64,000 nucleotides of DNA. Origin: Neglectibacter sp. X58 (GTDB lineage Bacteria > Bacillota > Clostridia > Oscillospirales > Acutalibacteraceae). Position 1 is the first letter of the stretch. Every line of letters starts with the position of its first letter. The translations under genes were made by a program, and so were the position numbers. A model generated the notes under the pieces. The model was given only the letters and a program-made list of their open reading frames with translations. It was not told the origin of the DNA and made no database searches. Positions 1-9,624 of this stretch are shown here, piece by piece. The stretch lies in the NCBI RefSeq assembly GCF_009936035.1, contig NZ_QWEO01000001.1, forward strand, positions 310,001-374,000, read 5' to 3'.

Positions 1-29
1 ATAACAAATACGTTTTCATGGCTTTTCAC
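1..29 (-). CDS. upp: 5' end of a gene, probably uracil phosphoribosyltransferase (partial)
   Basis: Only nine codons are inside the window. A GTG at 29 is preceded, eight bases upstream, by the strong ribosome site GGGAGGAG (complement of 38-45). The visible residues read (M)KSHENVFV, which resembles the N-terminus of uracil phosphoribosyltransferases (ENVFVIDHPL...). The gene directly follows rpiB, a neighbour pairing common in Firmicutes. The identity is an inference from nine residues and synteny. Confidence 0.5.
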
Positions 30-85
30 TGGTAAAACTCCTCCCAACTTTTAAGTATAGCCGCAACGCATAAAGCTGATTGCCT

Positions 86-532
86 TTACAGTGTTCCTTC
101 TTCAATCTGGGCAATCTGGGCAATGCGCCGGGCATGCCGGCCGCCGTCAAATCCTGTGTCCAGGAAGATATCCACGAGCTGTAAAGCGGTTTCCTTGTCG
201 ATTACTTGCCCGCCCATGCACAAAATGTTGGCGTTATTGTGCCGGCGGGTCATTTCGGCACAGTGGGCGTTTGTACACACTGCCGCCCGGATGCCCTTCA
301 CCTTGTTGGCGGCCATGGAAATGCCAATGCCTGTGGAACAGACCAGCACGCCAAAATCTGCCTTTCCCTCCGCCACGCTGCGGGCGGCTTTGGCGGCAAT
401 GGGCGCATAATCTACAGATTCGGTGCTGTATGCGCCAAAGTCCTCGCACTGTATACCCTTTCCCTCCAGATGCTGCCGCACAGCTTCTTTCATCTCAAAA
501 CCGCCGTGGTCACAGCCAAGTGCTATTTTCAA
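86..532 (-). CDS. rpiB: Ribose-5-phosphate isomerase B
   Basis: Interconverts ribose 5-phosphate and ribulose 5-phosphate in the non-oxidative pentose phosphate pathway. The 148-residue length is normal for the LacA/RpiB family. The N-terminus MKIALGCDHGG carries the family Asp-His motif, and residues around 65-70 (VCSTGIGISM) include the catalytic Cys-Thr-Gly-x-Gly. A later RRHNNANIL segment is also typical. It begins one base after the stop of tsaB and is therefore the fourth gene of the fhs-tsaE-tsaB-rpiB run, with a probable upp following. Confidence 0.95.
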   Translation of the reverse strand: MKIALGCDHGGFEMKEAVRQHLEGKGIQCEDFGAYSTESVDYAPIAAKAARSVAEGKADFGVLVCSTGIGISMAANKVKGIRAAVCTNAHCAEMTRRHNNANILCMGGQVIDKETALQLVDIFLDTGFDGGRHARRIAQIAQIEEGTL

Positions 533-533
533 G

Positions 534-1241
534 TCAATTCCCCTCTTTTTCTTTTTTTCGTTTTAACTCCCGCTCTGCCTGGGGCAGGCGCAGGTATACA
601 GGTAGCAGCTCCGCCGCGGAAACTGCCAGCCCCTGCTCTGCCTGCTTGAAACCTAAAAAGGCTACGCTGGAGGCCTGCTGGTACCGCTGGCTTTCCGGAG
701 CCAGGCGCGCCCCCCACGCGGAAAAGGTTTTGTGGCACAGGGCTGCGCCGTCGCCAAAGAGCACCAGCGCCGACCCGTATGCCTCACATTCTGCCGAAAG
801 CGCGGAGATAGCGATGGCCCTGTCCTCCGTCAGCCGGATGAGCGCGCCCTTTTCCACCCGGAACAGGGCATTGTACACCTGCCCGCACCGGGCATCCATG
901 ACAGCGCAGATGACGCAGCCCTCGCAGGCAAGGCCTCCATAAGCAATGGCCTCCAGGGTGGAAACGCCGCAGCAGGGCGTGTTGTTTGGAAAGGCTATTC
1001 CCTTTACACAAGAGACGCCGATACGCACCCCCGTAAAAGAACCTGGCCCGGCGGAAACTGCCAGCAGAGAAAAATCCTGCCAAGACTTCCCCAAGGCCTG
1101 GAGCAGGCTTTCCGCCATAGGCAGCAGGGTCTGGCTGTGGGTCATGGAAACGTTGCAGTAATACTGCCCCAAAAGCCTTTCCCCTTCTACCACAGCCGCC
1201 GAAGCCGCTGTGGCTGAGGATTCAATTCCTAAAACCAGCAT
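534..1241 (-). CDS. tsaB: tRNA threonylcarbamoyladenosine biosynthesis protein TsaB
   Basis: 235-residue member of the YeaZ/TsaB branch of the ASKHA fold. TsaB is the partner that stabilises TsaD and, with TsaE, forms the complex placing threonylcarbamoyl on A37 of ANN-reading tRNAs. Visible motifs are the N-terminal LGIESSATAAS phosphate-loop-like segment, HSQTLLPM, and SAGPGSFTGVRIG near residue 65-75, all diagnostic for TsaB. It starts three bases after tsaE stops, so the two are almost certainly co-transcribed. tsaD is not in the window. Confidence 0.95.
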   Translation of the reverse strand: MLVLGIESSATAASAAVVEGERLLGQYYCNVSMTHSQTLLPMAESLLQALGKSWQDFSLLAVSAGPGSFTGVRIGVSCVKGIAFPNNTPCCGVSTLEAIAYGGLACEGCVICAVMDARCGQVYNALFRVEKGALIRLTEDRAIAISALSAECEAYGSALVLFGDGAALCHKTFSAWGARLAPESQRYQQASSVAFLGFKQAEQGLAVSAAELLPVYLRLPQAERELKRKKEKEGN

Positions 1242-1244
1242 ACC

Positions 1245-1679
1245 CTACAGTTCTCCCTTCCAGCCCTCTATGGTAATGCGCCGCTGGGCCTGTGTTTCCC
1301 CAAGCGACATATGAATATAGACGGTTTCTTCAGGCAAAGCGCCGTCTATGTTTTCGCTCCACTCAATTACCAGCACCCGGTCTGTGCCCAAGTAATCAAA
1401 AAAGCCAGTGGAATACAGATCGTCCCAGGTTTCAATGCGGTACATGTCAAAGTGTTCCACCGTAAGCCTGCCTGTATACTCATTGATAAGAGCAAAGGTG
1501 GGGCTTTGGGCTACGTCTCCTGCTCCCAGTCCTATGACAAGGCCCCGGGTGAAGGCTGTTTTGCCCATGCCCATGCCTCCGGTAAAGGCCAGCACCTCCC
1601 CGCCCTGCAACTGCTTTGCAAGGCGGGAGGCCAGCGCCTGGGTTTCCTCTGGCGAATTCGTCAAAAATGTTTGCGTCAT
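1245..1679 (-). CDS. tsaE: tRNA threonylcarbamoyladenosine biosynthesis ATPase TsaE
   Basis: Small P-loop ATPase (144 residues from the ATG at 1679) that drives the TsaB-TsaD complex in t6A tRNA modification. Walker A is seen as GGMGMGKTAFTRG, followed by SPTFALINEY and the HFDMYR motif characteristic of TsaE. An in-frame upstream extension to 1718 overlaps the end of fhs and does not resemble the family; the ATG at 1679 lies seven bases after the fhs stop and gives the usual TsaE length. Confidence 0.93.
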   Translation of the reverse strand: MTQTFLTNSPEETQALASRLAKQLQGGEVLAFTGGMGMGKTAFTRGLVIGLGAGDVAQSPTFALINEYTGRLTVEHFDMYRIETWDDLYSTGFFDYLGTDRVLVIEWSENIDGALPEETVYIHMSLGETQAQRRITIEGWKGEL

Positions 1680-1686
1680 GCTTTTG

Positions 1687-3366
1687 TTAGAACAGCCCGT
1701 GAATGACAGACATCTCATCCACGTCGATTTTCTCTGCCGCAGGCACTTTGGGCAAGCCGGGCATGGTCATAATATCTCCGGCGTAAGCCACCACAAAGCC
1801 TGCGCCTGCGGAAAGCTTCAAGTCCCGAATGGTGATGGAGAATCCCTCGGGCCGCCCCAGCAGGCTGGGATCGTCAGACAGGGAATACTGGGTCTTGGCA
1901 ATGCACACAGGCATGGCGTCCCCGCCCAGGGCCTTGATGTCCTTTAAAGATTTCTGGGCCTGCTTGGTGAAAATGACGCCCTCCGCGCCGTAAATTTTCT
2001 TGGCTATTGTGTCAATTTTTTCCTCAATAGGAGCCTCGTCCGGGTAGATTGGGGCGAATTTCGTCTGGCAGCCCTCGCACTTTTCAATAACACCGCACAC
2101 AGCCTGGGCCAGCTCTTTGCCGCCTTCGCCGCCCTTGGCGAACACCTCGGAAAGGGCATAATCTACCCCCAGCTCCTTGCAGCAGTTGTCTATAACCTGC
2201 AGCTCTGCGTCTGTATCTGTGCCAAAGCGGTTGATAGCCACCACTACCGGCACGCCAAACTTGTGCATGTTTTCCACATGGGCTTTCAGGTTCACAATTC
2301 CCTTTTCCAGCGCAGCCACATTTTCCGCTGCCAAATCGGCCTTTGCCACGCCGCCGTTATACTTTAAGGCCCGTACAGTGGCCACCACCACAATGCAGGA
2401 AGGCTTCAGCCCTGCCATGCGGCACTTGATATCCAGGAACTTCTCCGCGCCCAGGTCTGAGCCAAACCCCGCTTCTGTAATGCAATAGTCCGCCAGCTTC
2501 AGGGCAAGGCGGGTGGCCCGCACAGAGTTGCACCCATGGGCAATATTGGCGAAAGGCCCGCCGTGCATGATGGCAGGGGTGCCCTCTACGGTCTGCACCA
2601 GGTTGGGATTGACGGCGTCTTTCAAAAGGGCCGCCATAGCGCCCTGGGCCTTGATATCCCGGGCATAGACGGGCTTGTTGTCATAGGTATAGGCGATGAG
2701 GATATTGCCCAGGCGCTTTTTCAGGTCTGGCATATCAGCGGCAAGGCACAGAATTGCCATAACCTCGCTTGCCACCGTGATAATGAAGCCGTCCTCCCGG
2801 GGCACGCCGTTGATTTTGCCGCCCAGGCCCACGTTTACGTTGCGCAGGGCCCGGTCGTTCATGTCCAGGCAGCGCTTGATAAGGATGCGCCGGGGATCAA
2901 TGCCCAGAGGGTTCCCCTGCTGCAGGTGGTTGTCCAGCATGGCGCAGCACAGGTTATTGGCGGAAGTGATGGCGTGCATGTCGCCAGTGAAGTGGAGGTT
3001 GATATTCTCCATGGGCAGCACCTGGGCATAGCCGCCTCCCGCCGCGCCGCCCTTAATGCCGAACACCGGGCCAAGGGAAGGCTCCCGCAGGGCGATGATG
3101 GCGTTTTTGCCAATTTTTGCCATGGCCTGCCCCAAGCCTGCGGTGGTGGTGGTTTTGCCTTCGCCAGCCGGAGTGGGGTTGATGGCCGTCACCAGCACCA
3201 GCTTGCCGTCCGGCTTCTGGGACAGGCGCTGGAAGGCAGCGTCGTTGAGCTTTGCGGTATACCTGCCGTACAGCTCCAGCTCTTCCTCCAGAATGCCCAG
3301 CTCTTTCGCCACCTGGGTGATGGGTTTCATGGTGGTACTCTGTGCGATTTCAATATCGGTTAGCAT
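1687..3366 (-). CDS. fhs: Formate--tetrahydrofolate ligase
   Basis: ATP-dependent synthesis of 10-formyl-tetrahydrofolate, the entry of formate into one-carbon metabolism and, in acetogens, the Wood-Ljungdahl methyl branch. 559 residues, the normal family length. The P-loop [11 protein letters not shown] is at about residue 66-76, and [19 protein letters not shown] and [10 protein letters not shown]-type segments follow. The ATG at 3366 ([10 protein letters not shown]) was chosen over an upstream GTG because GAGG lies six bases ahead of it. A sigma-A promoter at 3423-3451 reads into it. The other acetogenesis genes are not in view, so a purine/serine one-carbon role is equally possible. Confidence 0.97.
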   Translation of the reverse strand: MLTDIEIAQSTTMKPITQVAKELGILEEELELYGRYTAKLNDAAFQRLSQKPDGKLVLVTAINPTPAGEGKTTTTAGLGQAMAKIGKNAIIALREPSLGPVFGIKGGAAGGGYAQVLPMENINLHFTGDMHAITSANNLCCAMLDNHLQQGNPLGIDPRRILIKRCLDMNDRALRNVNVGLGGKINGVPREDGFIITVASEVMAILCLAADMPDLKKRLGNILIAYTYDNKPVYARDIKAQGAMAALLKDAVNPNLVQTVEGTPAIMHGGPFANIAHGCNSVRATRLALKLADYCITEAGFGSDLGAEKFLDIKCRMAGLKPSCIVVVATVRALKYNGGVAKADLAAENVAALEKGIVNLKAHVENMHKFGVPVVVAINRFGTDTDAELQVIDNCCKELGVDYALSEVFAKGGEGGKELAQAVCGVIEKCEGCQTKFAPIYPDEAPIEEKIDTIAKKIYGAEGVIFTKQAQKSLKDIKALGGDAMPVCIAKTQYSLSDDPSLLGRPEGFSITIRDLKLSAGAGFVVAYAGDIMTMPGLPKVPAAEKIDVDEMSVIHGLF

Positions 3367-3422
3367 AAGGTACCTCACGCCTTTCCGGCCGCTATGGCCA
3401 AAAGATTTTCTTTCCTTTATGC

Positions 3423-3451
3423 ATTATAAATTATCTTGGCGGAATAGTAAA
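3423..3451 (-). promoter_or_regulatory. Sigma-A promoter of fhs operon
   Basis: On the minus strand TTTACT (3446-3451), a 17-base spacer and TATAAT (3423-3428), about 57 bases upstream of the fhs start. It is back to back with the rodA-family promoter, only 17 bp away. Confidence 0.75.
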
Positions 3452-3468
3452 GCCTGAAACAAAAAAAC

Positions 3469-3497
3469 TTGCCGAAAACCGGGAAGCGTGGTATAAT
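3469..3497 (+). promoter_or_regulatory. Sigma-A promoter of the RodA/FtsW-family gene
   Basis: TTGCCG (3469-3474), 17-base spacer, TATAAT (3492-3497). The leader to the start codon at 3596 is about 90 bases. Confidence 0.75.
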
Positions 3498-3595
3498 TGC
3501 TTTACATAAATCGGGAATTCGGGCTGTAGGAGCGTCATAATCAAAATGAAGAAAGGGAAAGGGGCGGGCGCCGCCTTTGGGTTTAACTGCATATT

Positions 3596-4804
3596 ATGGA
3601 AAACCGTTTTTTGAAAGGGCTGTGGGGATATTTAAAGCGGGCCGACATCATCCTCTGGATGCTTTTGGCGGCCATCTCTGTATACAGCCTCCTGCTGCTG
3701 CGCAGTGTGGACACCGCTACCGGGACAAGCTATTTCCGCACGCAGCTTATGGCCACAGCTATCGGCCTTGCCGGCGCTGTGGTGGTCAGCATGATGGACT
3801 ATGCTGAAATTGCCAACTACTGGGTTCTGATATCCGGGGCGTGCATTATCTTGATGATTTATACCGCCCTTTTCGGGGATCAGGTGCTGGGTTCCGGCGG
3901 AGTGGACGCCAGGGCCTGGATCCGCATAGCCGGACGCACCTTCCAGACCTCGGAGCTGGTGAAGATAGCCTTTATGGTTACCTTTGCAAAGCATCTGGAT
4001 ATCCTGAAAAAGCAGGGCAGGCTGGAAGAGCCTATACAGGTTATCCTGCTGGCCTGCCACGCTTTCATCGCTGTGGGGCTGTGCATGTTCCAGGGGGACA
4101 CCGGGGCCGGGGTGGTGTTTTTCTTCATGTTCCTGTCCATGAGCCTGGGCGCCGGGGTGCAGCTTCGGTATTTTGCCATTTTGTTTGTGCTGATTCTCAT
4201 TGCCTTCCCCATCCTCTGGGAGTATGTCATGCCGGAATATCAAAAAAGCCGCTTTACCGCTGTATTTAACCTGGAGGATCCCACTGTCCAGATGGAGGGC
4301 GGTTACCAGCAGTATCAGGGGCGCATCTCCATTGGAAGCGGGAAGCTGCGGGGCCAGGGGCTGTTCCAGGGCACCCGGGTGGCAAGCAATGCGGTAACCT
4401 TCCAGCAAAGCGACTACATTTTTTCTGTGGCAGGGGAAGAACTGGGGTTTATAGGCTGTTCCCTGATTTTACTGCTTCTGTTCCTGCTTATGGTGAAGGT
4501 GCTCCATGTTGCCAGCATGGCCCGCGACGATTTGGGCCGGTTTATGTGCTTTGGCTTTTTTGGCATTATCGCCCTGCAGTCTGTTGTAAATATCGGTATG
4601 TGCCTGGCCCTGCTGCCTGTTATGGGCGTGACGCTGCCCTTCTTCAGCGCAGGCGGATCCTCTGCGGCCTGCCTGTACCTGGGGTTCGGGCTGGTGCAGA
4701 GCGTACACATGCGCCGGAAGGAAAGCGGCGGCCTGCGGCTGCGGCAGAAACAGCCTCTGCGCTTTGTGGGCAAAGCAAAGGGAAAGAGCAAGAGGCTTTC
4801 TTAG
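3596..4804 (+). CDS. FtsW/RodA/SpoVE-family peptidoglycan glycosyltransferase
   Basis: Polytopic SEDS-family membrane protein of 402 residues that polymerises glycan strands from lipid II. About ten membrane segments are visible. Diagnostic motifs are ARAWIRIAG...FQTSELVKIAF (the FQPSE-type motif) in the middle and GVTLPFFSAGGSS near the C-terminus. It stands alone with its own promoter, which favours a RodA-like elongation role over division-cluster FtsW; SpoVE cannot be excluded. No good ribosome site precedes 3596. A 22-codon ORF (3546-3614, MKKGKGAGAAF...) with no strong site either overlaps the start and could couple translation. Confidence 0.9.
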   Translation: MENRFLKGLWGYLKRADIILWMLLAAISVYSLLLLRSVDTATGTSYFRTQLMATAIGLAGAVVVSMMDYAEIANYWVLISGACIILMIYTALFGDQVLGSGGVDARAWIRIAGRTFQTSELVKIAFMVTFAKHLDILKKQGRLEEPIQVILLACHAFIAVGLCMFQGDTGAGVVFFFMFLSMSLGAGVQLRYFAILFVLILIAFPILWEYVMPEYQKSRFTAVFNLEDPTVQMEGGYQQYQGRISIGSGKLRGQGLFQGTRVASNAVTFQQSDYIFSVAGEELGFIGCSLILLLLFLLMVKVLHVASMARDDLGRFMCFGFFGIIALQSVVNIGMCLALLPVMGVTLPFFSAGGSSAACLYLGFGLVQSVHMRRKESGGLRLRQKQPLRFVGKAKGKSKRLS

Positions 4805-4816
4805 GGCCTTGCTTTT

Positions 4817-4859
4817 AAGAATAAAAATCCCCCGGCTCCGCCGGGGGATTTTTATTCTT
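4817..4859. terminator. Bidirectional intrinsic terminator between the RodA-family gene and clpC
   Basis: A 20-bp perfect inverted repeat, arms 4817-4836 and 4840-4859, with a GC-rich core (CCCCCGGC) flanked by A/T runs on both sides, so it works in both directions. One arm overlaps the clpC stop codon. Confidence 0.92.
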
Positions 4860-7314
4860 ATGCCTGTGCTGTTTCCTCTATGCTGAACTCTCCGTCTGCA
4901 AGCCGGCAGGCATAGCGTTTCCCGGCAGCCACCCTGCCTTCCAGCATCTGCTCGGATACTGTGTCCTCAATTTTGCTCTGTATCACCCTGCGCAGGGGCC
5001 GGGCGCCATAAAGGGGATCGTATCCCTTTTCTGCCAGCGCCTCTACCGCTTCCGGCGCAAACTCCATTTCAATGCCCATCTCTGCCAGCTTCCCTTTCAG
5101 GGTTTCCAGCATCTTCCCGGCAATCTTGGCTGTGTCCTCCCGGGTCAGCTTGTGGAACACAATGATATCGTCCACGCGGTTTAAGAACTCTGGCTTGAAA
5201 AGGTTTTTCAGCTCCCCCATCACCAGCTCTTTTATCTTCTCGAAATCTTTGCTTTCCCCGCTGCTTCCGGCAAAGCCCAGGGTGTTCTGCTTTTCGGTGA
5301 TAAGCCTGGCCCCTACGTTGGAGGTCATGATGATAACCGTATTTTTGAAGTCTACGGTTTTGCCCTGGGAGTCTGTTACCCGGCCGTCCTCCAGGATTTG
5401 CAGGAGGATGTTGAACACGTCGGGATGGGCCTTTTCAATCTCGTCAAAGAGCACCACAGAGTAAGGCTTGCGGCGCACTGCCTCTGTAAGCTGCCCGCCC
5501 TCGTCAAAGCCTACATAGCCGGGAGGGGATCCCACCAGCCGGGAAACTGTATGCTTTTCCATATACTCCGACATATCAAAGCGCACTATAGCCTTTTCGT
5601 CCCCGAACATGGCTTCCGCCAGGGCTTTGCACAGCTCGGTCTTGCCCACGCCTGTGGGGCCTAAAAAGATGAAGGAACCAATGGGCCGGTTCTTGTCCTT
5701 CAGGCCTACACGGCCCCGGCGAATGGCCTTTGCAATGGCTGTTACAGCCTCCTCCTGGCCGATGACCCGCTGGTGCAGGGTCTCTTCCAGCCGCAGCAAC
5801 CGCTGGCTCTCCTCCTCTGTAAGCTGGGACACAGGCACCCCCGTCCACATGGAGACGATGTCCGCAATGTCCTCCGGGGTTACCACGCTGTTGCTGCGCT
5901 CGTTTTTCGCGGCCCACTCGTCTTTGGCTTTGTCAAGCTGCTCCTGCAGCTCCTTCTGCTTATCCCGCAGGGAGGCCGCCCGCTCGAAATCCTGGGAATT
6001 GATGGCTGCCGCTTTGTCTATCTCCGCGTCTTTAATCTGCTTTTCCAAGTCCTGCAGGCTCTCCGGGGCTGTGAAGGTGCGCAGGCGCACCCGGGAGGCC
6101 GCCTCGTCCACCAGGTCGATGGCTTTGTCCGGCAGGTAGCGGTCGGCAATATACCGGGCGGAAAGCTGCACCGCCGCGTCAATGGAGGCGTCTGTAATCT
6201 GCACCTTGTGGTGGGCCTCATACCTGTCTTTCAGGCCCCGGAGGATTTCCACCGCCTCTTCTTCTGTAGGCTCCCCTACTGTCACCGGCTGGAACCGGCG
6301 CTCTAAAGCGGCATCCTTTTCAATGTGCTTGCGGTATTCGTTGATAGTGGTGGCGCCGATTACCTGGAAGTCCCCCCGGGCCAGGGCGGGCTTTAAGATG
6401 TTCGCCGCGTCTGCCGAGCCTTCGGCAGAGCCTGCGCCGATGATGGTGTGCAGCTCGTCAATAAACAGGATAACGCTGCCGTCTGCCTTCACTTCATCAA
6501 TGGCTGCCTTAATGCGCTCCTCAAAGTCTCCCCTGTATTTGGCCCCGGCTACCATGCCTGTTAAATCCAGGGAAACCAGCCGCTTGTTTTTCAGGGTTTC
6601 CGGCACGTCTCCCGCGTGGATTTTCAGGGCCAGGCCCTCTGCCACAGCGGTTTTGCCAACGCCAGGCTCGCCAATAAGGACAGGATTATTCTTTGTGCGG
6701 CGGGAAAGGATCTGCACTACCCGCTCAATTTCCGTCTGCCGCCCGATTACCGGGTCAATCTTCCCTTCTGCCGCCAGCTTTGTCAAATCCCTGCCAAACT
6801 GCTCCAGGGCCTTCCCGGCGGGTTTGCCTTCACGTCCCGCCTTGGAGCCGTTTTCCTGCCCGGAAAAGGCTGTGTTGCTCAGCAATGCGGAAAGCTCCCC
6901 CACTATCCTGTCCGGGTCTGCCCCCAGAATCTTTAAAAACCGGATGGCATAGCAGCTTTCGTCCTGCATAATGGCAATGAGCAGGTGCTCTGTGCCCACA
7001 TAGGCGTTGTGCAGCCTTGCGCCTGCCATGGCGGCAACCTGCAGAATCTGCTTCGTCCGGGGGGTGAAAGCGTCTGGGGAAAGGGATGTGGCAGGGCCGG
7101 AACCGATGCGCTCCCGGATGAGCTTTTCAAAAGCCTCCGCTTCCACCCCCAGCTTGCTTAATACGGTATAGGCCACGCCGCTGCCTTCCTTCAGCAGGCC
7201 CAGCATCAGATGTTCGCTGCCAATATAGTCGTGGCCCAGCTCCTGGGCGGATTCCACCGCCAGGTTCAGCGCCTTGTTGGCCTTTTCTGTAAATCCATTA
7301 AAACGGTACTCCAT
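4858..7314 (-). CDS. clpC: ATP-dependent Clp protease ATP-binding subunit ClpC
   Basis: 818-residue Hsp100 unfoldase that feeds ClpP and, with McsB phosphoarginine tagging, degrades damaged or regulatory proteins. Domains in order: two N-terminal Clp repeats (about 1-150), first AAA+ module with Walker [14 protein letters not shown], a UVR-containing middle domain ([19 protein letters not shown]) that binds McsA-type adaptors, the second AAA+ module with Walker [17 protein letters not shown] and Walker [12 protein letters not shown], and a ClpB-type C-terminal domain. It is the last gene of the ctsR-mcsA-mcsB-clpC operon, 26 bases after mcsB. clpP is elsewhere. Confidence 0.98.
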   Translation of the reverse strand: MEYRFNGFTEKANKALNLAVESAQELGHDYIGSEHLMLGLLKEGSGVAYTVLSKLGVEAEAFEKLIRERIGSGPATSLSPDAFTPRTKQILQVAAMAGARLHNAYVGTEHLLIAIMQDESCYAIRFLKILGADPDRIVGELSALLSNTAFSGQENGSKAGREGKPAGKALEQFGRDLTKLAAEGKIDPVIGRQTEIERVVQILSRRTKNNPVLIGEPGVGKTAVAEGLALKIHAGDVPETLKNKRLVSLDLTGMVAGAKYRGDFEERIKAAIDEVKADGSVILFIDELHTIIGAGSAEGSADAANILKPALARGDFQVIGATTINEYRKHIEKDAALERRFQPVTVGEPTEEEAVEILRGLKDRYEAHHKVQITDASIDAAVQLSARYIADRYLPDKAIDLVDEAASRVRLRTFTAPESLQDLEKQIKDAEIDKAAAINSQDFERAASLRDKQKELQEQLDKAKDEWAAKNERSNSVVTPEDIADIVSMWTGVPVSQLTEEESQRLLRLEETLHQRVIGQEEAVTAIAKAIRRGRVGLKDKNRPIGSFIFLGPTGVGKTELCKALAEAMFGDEKAIVRFDMSEYMEKHTVSRLVGSPPGYVGFDEGGQLTEAVRRKPYSVVLFDEIEKAHPDVFNILLQILEDGRVTDSQGKTVDFKNTVIIMTSNVGARLITEKQNTLGFAGSSGESKDFEKIKELVMGELKNLFKPEFLNRVDDIIVFHKLTREDTAKIAGKMLETLKGKLAEMGIEMEFAPEAVEALAEKGYDPLYGARPLRRVIQSKIEDTVSEQMLEGRVAAGKRYACRLADGEFSIEETAQA

Positions 7315-7340
7315 ATATGCCAGCTCCTTTCAAAACACGT

Positions 7341-8378
7341 TTATTCCATCACATCTCGAAGCTTCCCGCACACCTGCCGGGCAAGGCAGGCACGTTTGGC
7401 GTCCCGCTGGTTTTCAGAAAGCTTCTGCCCGTTTTGGGCCATCAGCGTGGCAGGCTGGGCGTGTACAGACAGGGCGTTCAGTTCTTCCGGCGTGACCCCC
7501 TGCAAAAGCCCTGCTGCAAGGCCCAGCCGCACATAGGACAGCAGCTCCATAAACTCCCCGGTGGAAATTACCCGGGCGCTGCCCAGCACACCAGCCGCCC
7601 TTGTTATTTTGTCCTGCAAAAGCAGGTTTTTGCACATCTGGTTCCGCAGCCTGCGCTCTTCCTCTATCAACTGCCCTGCAATGGCGCTTAAATTCTCAAT
7701 GGCCTCGTTTTCGCTTAGCCCCAGGGTAATTTGGTTGGAAAGCTGGTACAGCGCCCCTGTAACCTTTGTCCCCTCGCCGTAAGTGCCCCGCAGGGTCAGG
7801 CCCAGCTTGGAAAGGTTTGCGCAGATGCGCGCTATAGATCCGCTTTCCTGCAGGGCTGGCAGGTGCAGCATAACGGAGGCCCGCATACCGGTGCCAAGAT
7901 TTGTGGGACACTGGGTGAGGAAGCCGAATTCCTGGTCAAAGGCAAAGGAAAGGCTTTCCCCCAGCAGGGTGTCCAGCCGATCCGCTGTTTCAGCGGCCTC
8001 TTTCAGGGACAGGCCCTCCCGCAGCACCTGTATACGCAGGTGGTCTTCCTCGTTTATCATAATGGAAATGCTTTCATCCTCTGCAATCAGCACGCCCTTC
8101 CCCTGCCGGCCGGCAATAAACCCGGGGCTGACAATGTGCCGCTCCACCAGGGACACTGCTGTTTCTTCGTCCATCTCCTCCAGGGGCAGGAACTGAAATT
8201 CCTTGGAAAGAATGCTGTTGCCGGAAAGGAGGGCGTCCCGCACACGTTTTTTAATGTCTTCCCGCTGCTCCAGGGAGGCCCTGTCCGGGAAGGGATACTG
8301 TTTCAGGTTCCGCGCCAGCCGCACCCGGGTGCTGCACACCACGTCTCCGCTGGCTCCGGCTTTTTCATACCACTTCAT
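7341..8378 (-). CDS. mcsB: Protein-arginine kinase McsB
   Basis: Phosphagen-kinase-like enzyme that phosphorylates arginines on substrates, including CtsR, marking them for ClpC-ClpP. 345 residues, the usual length. Visible are CSTRVRLARNL at the N-terminus, the TQCPTNLGTGMRASV segment with the active-site cysteine and nucleotide-binding residues, and LRGTYGEGT. The C-terminal RDXXRA-type element is RDAKRACL. It begins two bases after mcsA ends, so translation is likely coupled and the two proteins act as a complex. Confidence 0.97.
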   Translation of the reverse strand: MKWYEKAGASGDVVCSTRVRLARNLKQYPFPDRASLEQREDIKKRVRDALLSGNSILSKEFQFLPLEEMDEETAVSLVERHIVSPGFIAGRQGKGVLIAEDESISIMINEEDHLRIQVLREGLSLKEAAETADRLDTLLGESLSFAFDQEFGFLTQCPTNLGTGMRASVMLHLPALQESGSIARICANLSKLGLTLRGTYGEGTKVTGALYQLSNQITLGLSENEAIENLSAIAGQLIEEERRLRNQMCKNLLLQDKITRAAGVLGSARVISTGEFMELLSYVRLGLAAGLLQGVTPEELNALSVHAQPATLMAQNGQKLSENQRDAKRACLARQVCGKLRDVME

Positions 8379-8380
8379 GA

Positions 8381-8902
8381 TTACTTCTCCCCTTTCTGCT
8401 GTTTCTCCAAATCCCGTATCTCGTCCCGCAGTACAGCGGCCTGTTCAAAGTCCTGGGCTTCTATGGCCTTTTGCAGCAGCCGCTTTTTTTCATCTGCCAG
8501 GGTGGTTTCCACAGCCACCAGCTTCTGGTTGGGATCCGCCACACGCAGGGCCGAGCCGCCGGGCACCTTGCCTTTGTGCCGCGTTGTGCCGTGTACCCGC
8601 TGGATAATGGGCGCCAGTTCTTTGCGGAAGGCATTGTAGCATGCGGCACAGCCCATTTTCCCGCTGCGGGATATTTCTTCAAAGCTTGCCCCGCAGGAAG
8701 GGCAGCGGGGCACCTGGCGCTGGGGAGCGGCCCCGCCCATTAGCCCGCTTACCAGGCTGTTAAATCCCCAGTCTTCAAAAAGATGGGTATACCCCTGTTC
8801 CCTGGCGCATTCCGGGCAGAGGTAAAGCTCTGTCATCTTGCCATTGACAGTCGTTTTGATATGAGTGGTTGCGTTGTTCTTTCCACATCTTTGGCAGATC
8901 AT
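8381..8902 (-). CDS. mcsA: McsB activator McsA (zinc and UVR domains)
   Basis: 173-residue adaptor that activates McsB and binds ClpC. Four CxxC pairs are visible: CQRC at the start, CPEC, CPSC and CAAC, enough for two zinc sites. The C-terminus (about 130-173, LLQKAIEAQDFEQAAVLRDEIRDLEKQ) is a UVR domain matching the partner segment in ClpC. Lies 33 bases downstream of ctsR. Confidence 0.95.
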   Translation of the reverse strand: MICQRCGKNNATTHIKTTVNGKMTELYLCPECAREQGYTHLFEDWGFNSLVSGLMGGAAPQRQVPRCPSCGASFEEISRSGKMGCAACYNAFRKELAPIIQRVHGTTRHKGKVPGGSALRVADPNQKLVAVETTLADEKKRLLQKAIEAQDFEQAAVLRDEIRDLEKQQKGEK

Positions 8903-8935
8903 GCAAATTCCTCCTGTTCCTTCTCTGTTATATGG

Positions 8936-9388
8936 TTACGTCCTGGTTGCCAGCAACATGTTTTTATAGATTGCGGCCCGCACCGCCTCCCGCAGTTCCC
9001 GGGGCACAGCGGCCAGGGACTTTTCTGAAACAGCCGCCTGGATAAGGTCTGCCGCCTGGGGGGCCAGCACAGAATTCTGCACCATGTTGGCGGTCATGGC
9101 CCGGGCTGTGGCGGCGTCCAGGGAATCCCCCACAGCGTTTACAATATGCATAATCATGTCCGCTGTGGAAAGCCGGAGCCTTGTGATGCGGATATACCCG
9201 CCGCCGCCCCGCCTGCTTTCCACCAGATATCCCTGCTCTGGGGTGAAGCGCGAGGTGAGCACATAGTTTATTTGGCTGGGCACGCACCCCAGGAAGCTTG
9301 CCAGCTCGTTGCGCTGGATCTCGGCAATGCCGTCGGCTTCATTTAGGAGCTGCAAAATATAGTTTGCAACGCTGTCGCTGATACGCAT
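8936..9388 (-). CDS. ctsR: Stress-gene repressor CtsR
   Basis: 150-residue winged-helix repressor of class III heat-shock genes. The N-terminus (ISDSVANYILQLL, EIQRNELASFLGCVPSQINYVLTSRF) is the CtsR DNA-binding domain, and RRGGGGYIRI is the glycine-rich wing that senses temperature. It represses its own operon through the operator at 9412-9428. The ATG at 9388 follows GGAG ten bases upstream. Confidence 0.97.
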   Translation of the reverse strand: MRISDSVANYILQLLNEADGIAEIQRNELASFLGCVPSQINYVLTSRFTPEQGYLVESRRGGGGYIRITRLRLSTADMIMHIVNAVGDSLDAATARAMTANMVQNSVLAPQAADLIQAAVSEKSLAAVPRELREAVRAAIYKNMLLATRT

Positions 9389-9411
9389 TCCTTCTCATCT
9401 CCGTTTTTGTC

Positions 9412-9459
9412 TTTGACTTTCTTTGACTTTAAGTATACCAAGTTTTCCGGGAAAGTCAA
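9412..9459 (-). promoter_or_regulatory. CtsR operator and sigma-A promoter of the ctsR-clpC operon
   Basis: On the minus strand AGTCAAA-GAA-AGTCAAA (complement of 9412-9428) is a perfect CtsR heptad direct repeat with the standard three-base spacer. It lies just downstream of TATACT (9432-9437), over the likely transcription start. The -35 is TTGACT (9454-9459) at a 16-base spacing. Bound CtsR would block initiation of ctsR-mcsA-mcsB-clpC. Confidence 0.95.
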
Positions 9460-9569
9460 GAAGGAATTTTAAAAAAATCCGGCTTTCATATTCGCCTATA
9501 CGGATTTATGAGAATATATCTTCTGATTCCTGATAAAATCTCCTGTATTCTCTTTTTTTCATAGCTGTA

Positions 9570-9596
9570 ACACTTTTCCTCCCCTGCCATAAGATA
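9570..9596 (+). promoter_or_regulatory. Possible sporulation (sigma-K-like) promoter
   Basis: AC at 9570-9571, 16 bases, then CATAAGATA at 9588-9596. This fits the Bacillus sigma-K pattern AC-N16/17-CATANNNTA, and no sigma-A promoter is obvious here. It sits 28 bases before the start codon of the cysteine-rich peptide at 9625. The match is short and could be chance. Confidence 0.3.
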
Positions 9597-9624
9597 GAGT
9601 GTAAATGAAAGGAGGCGTTCTTCA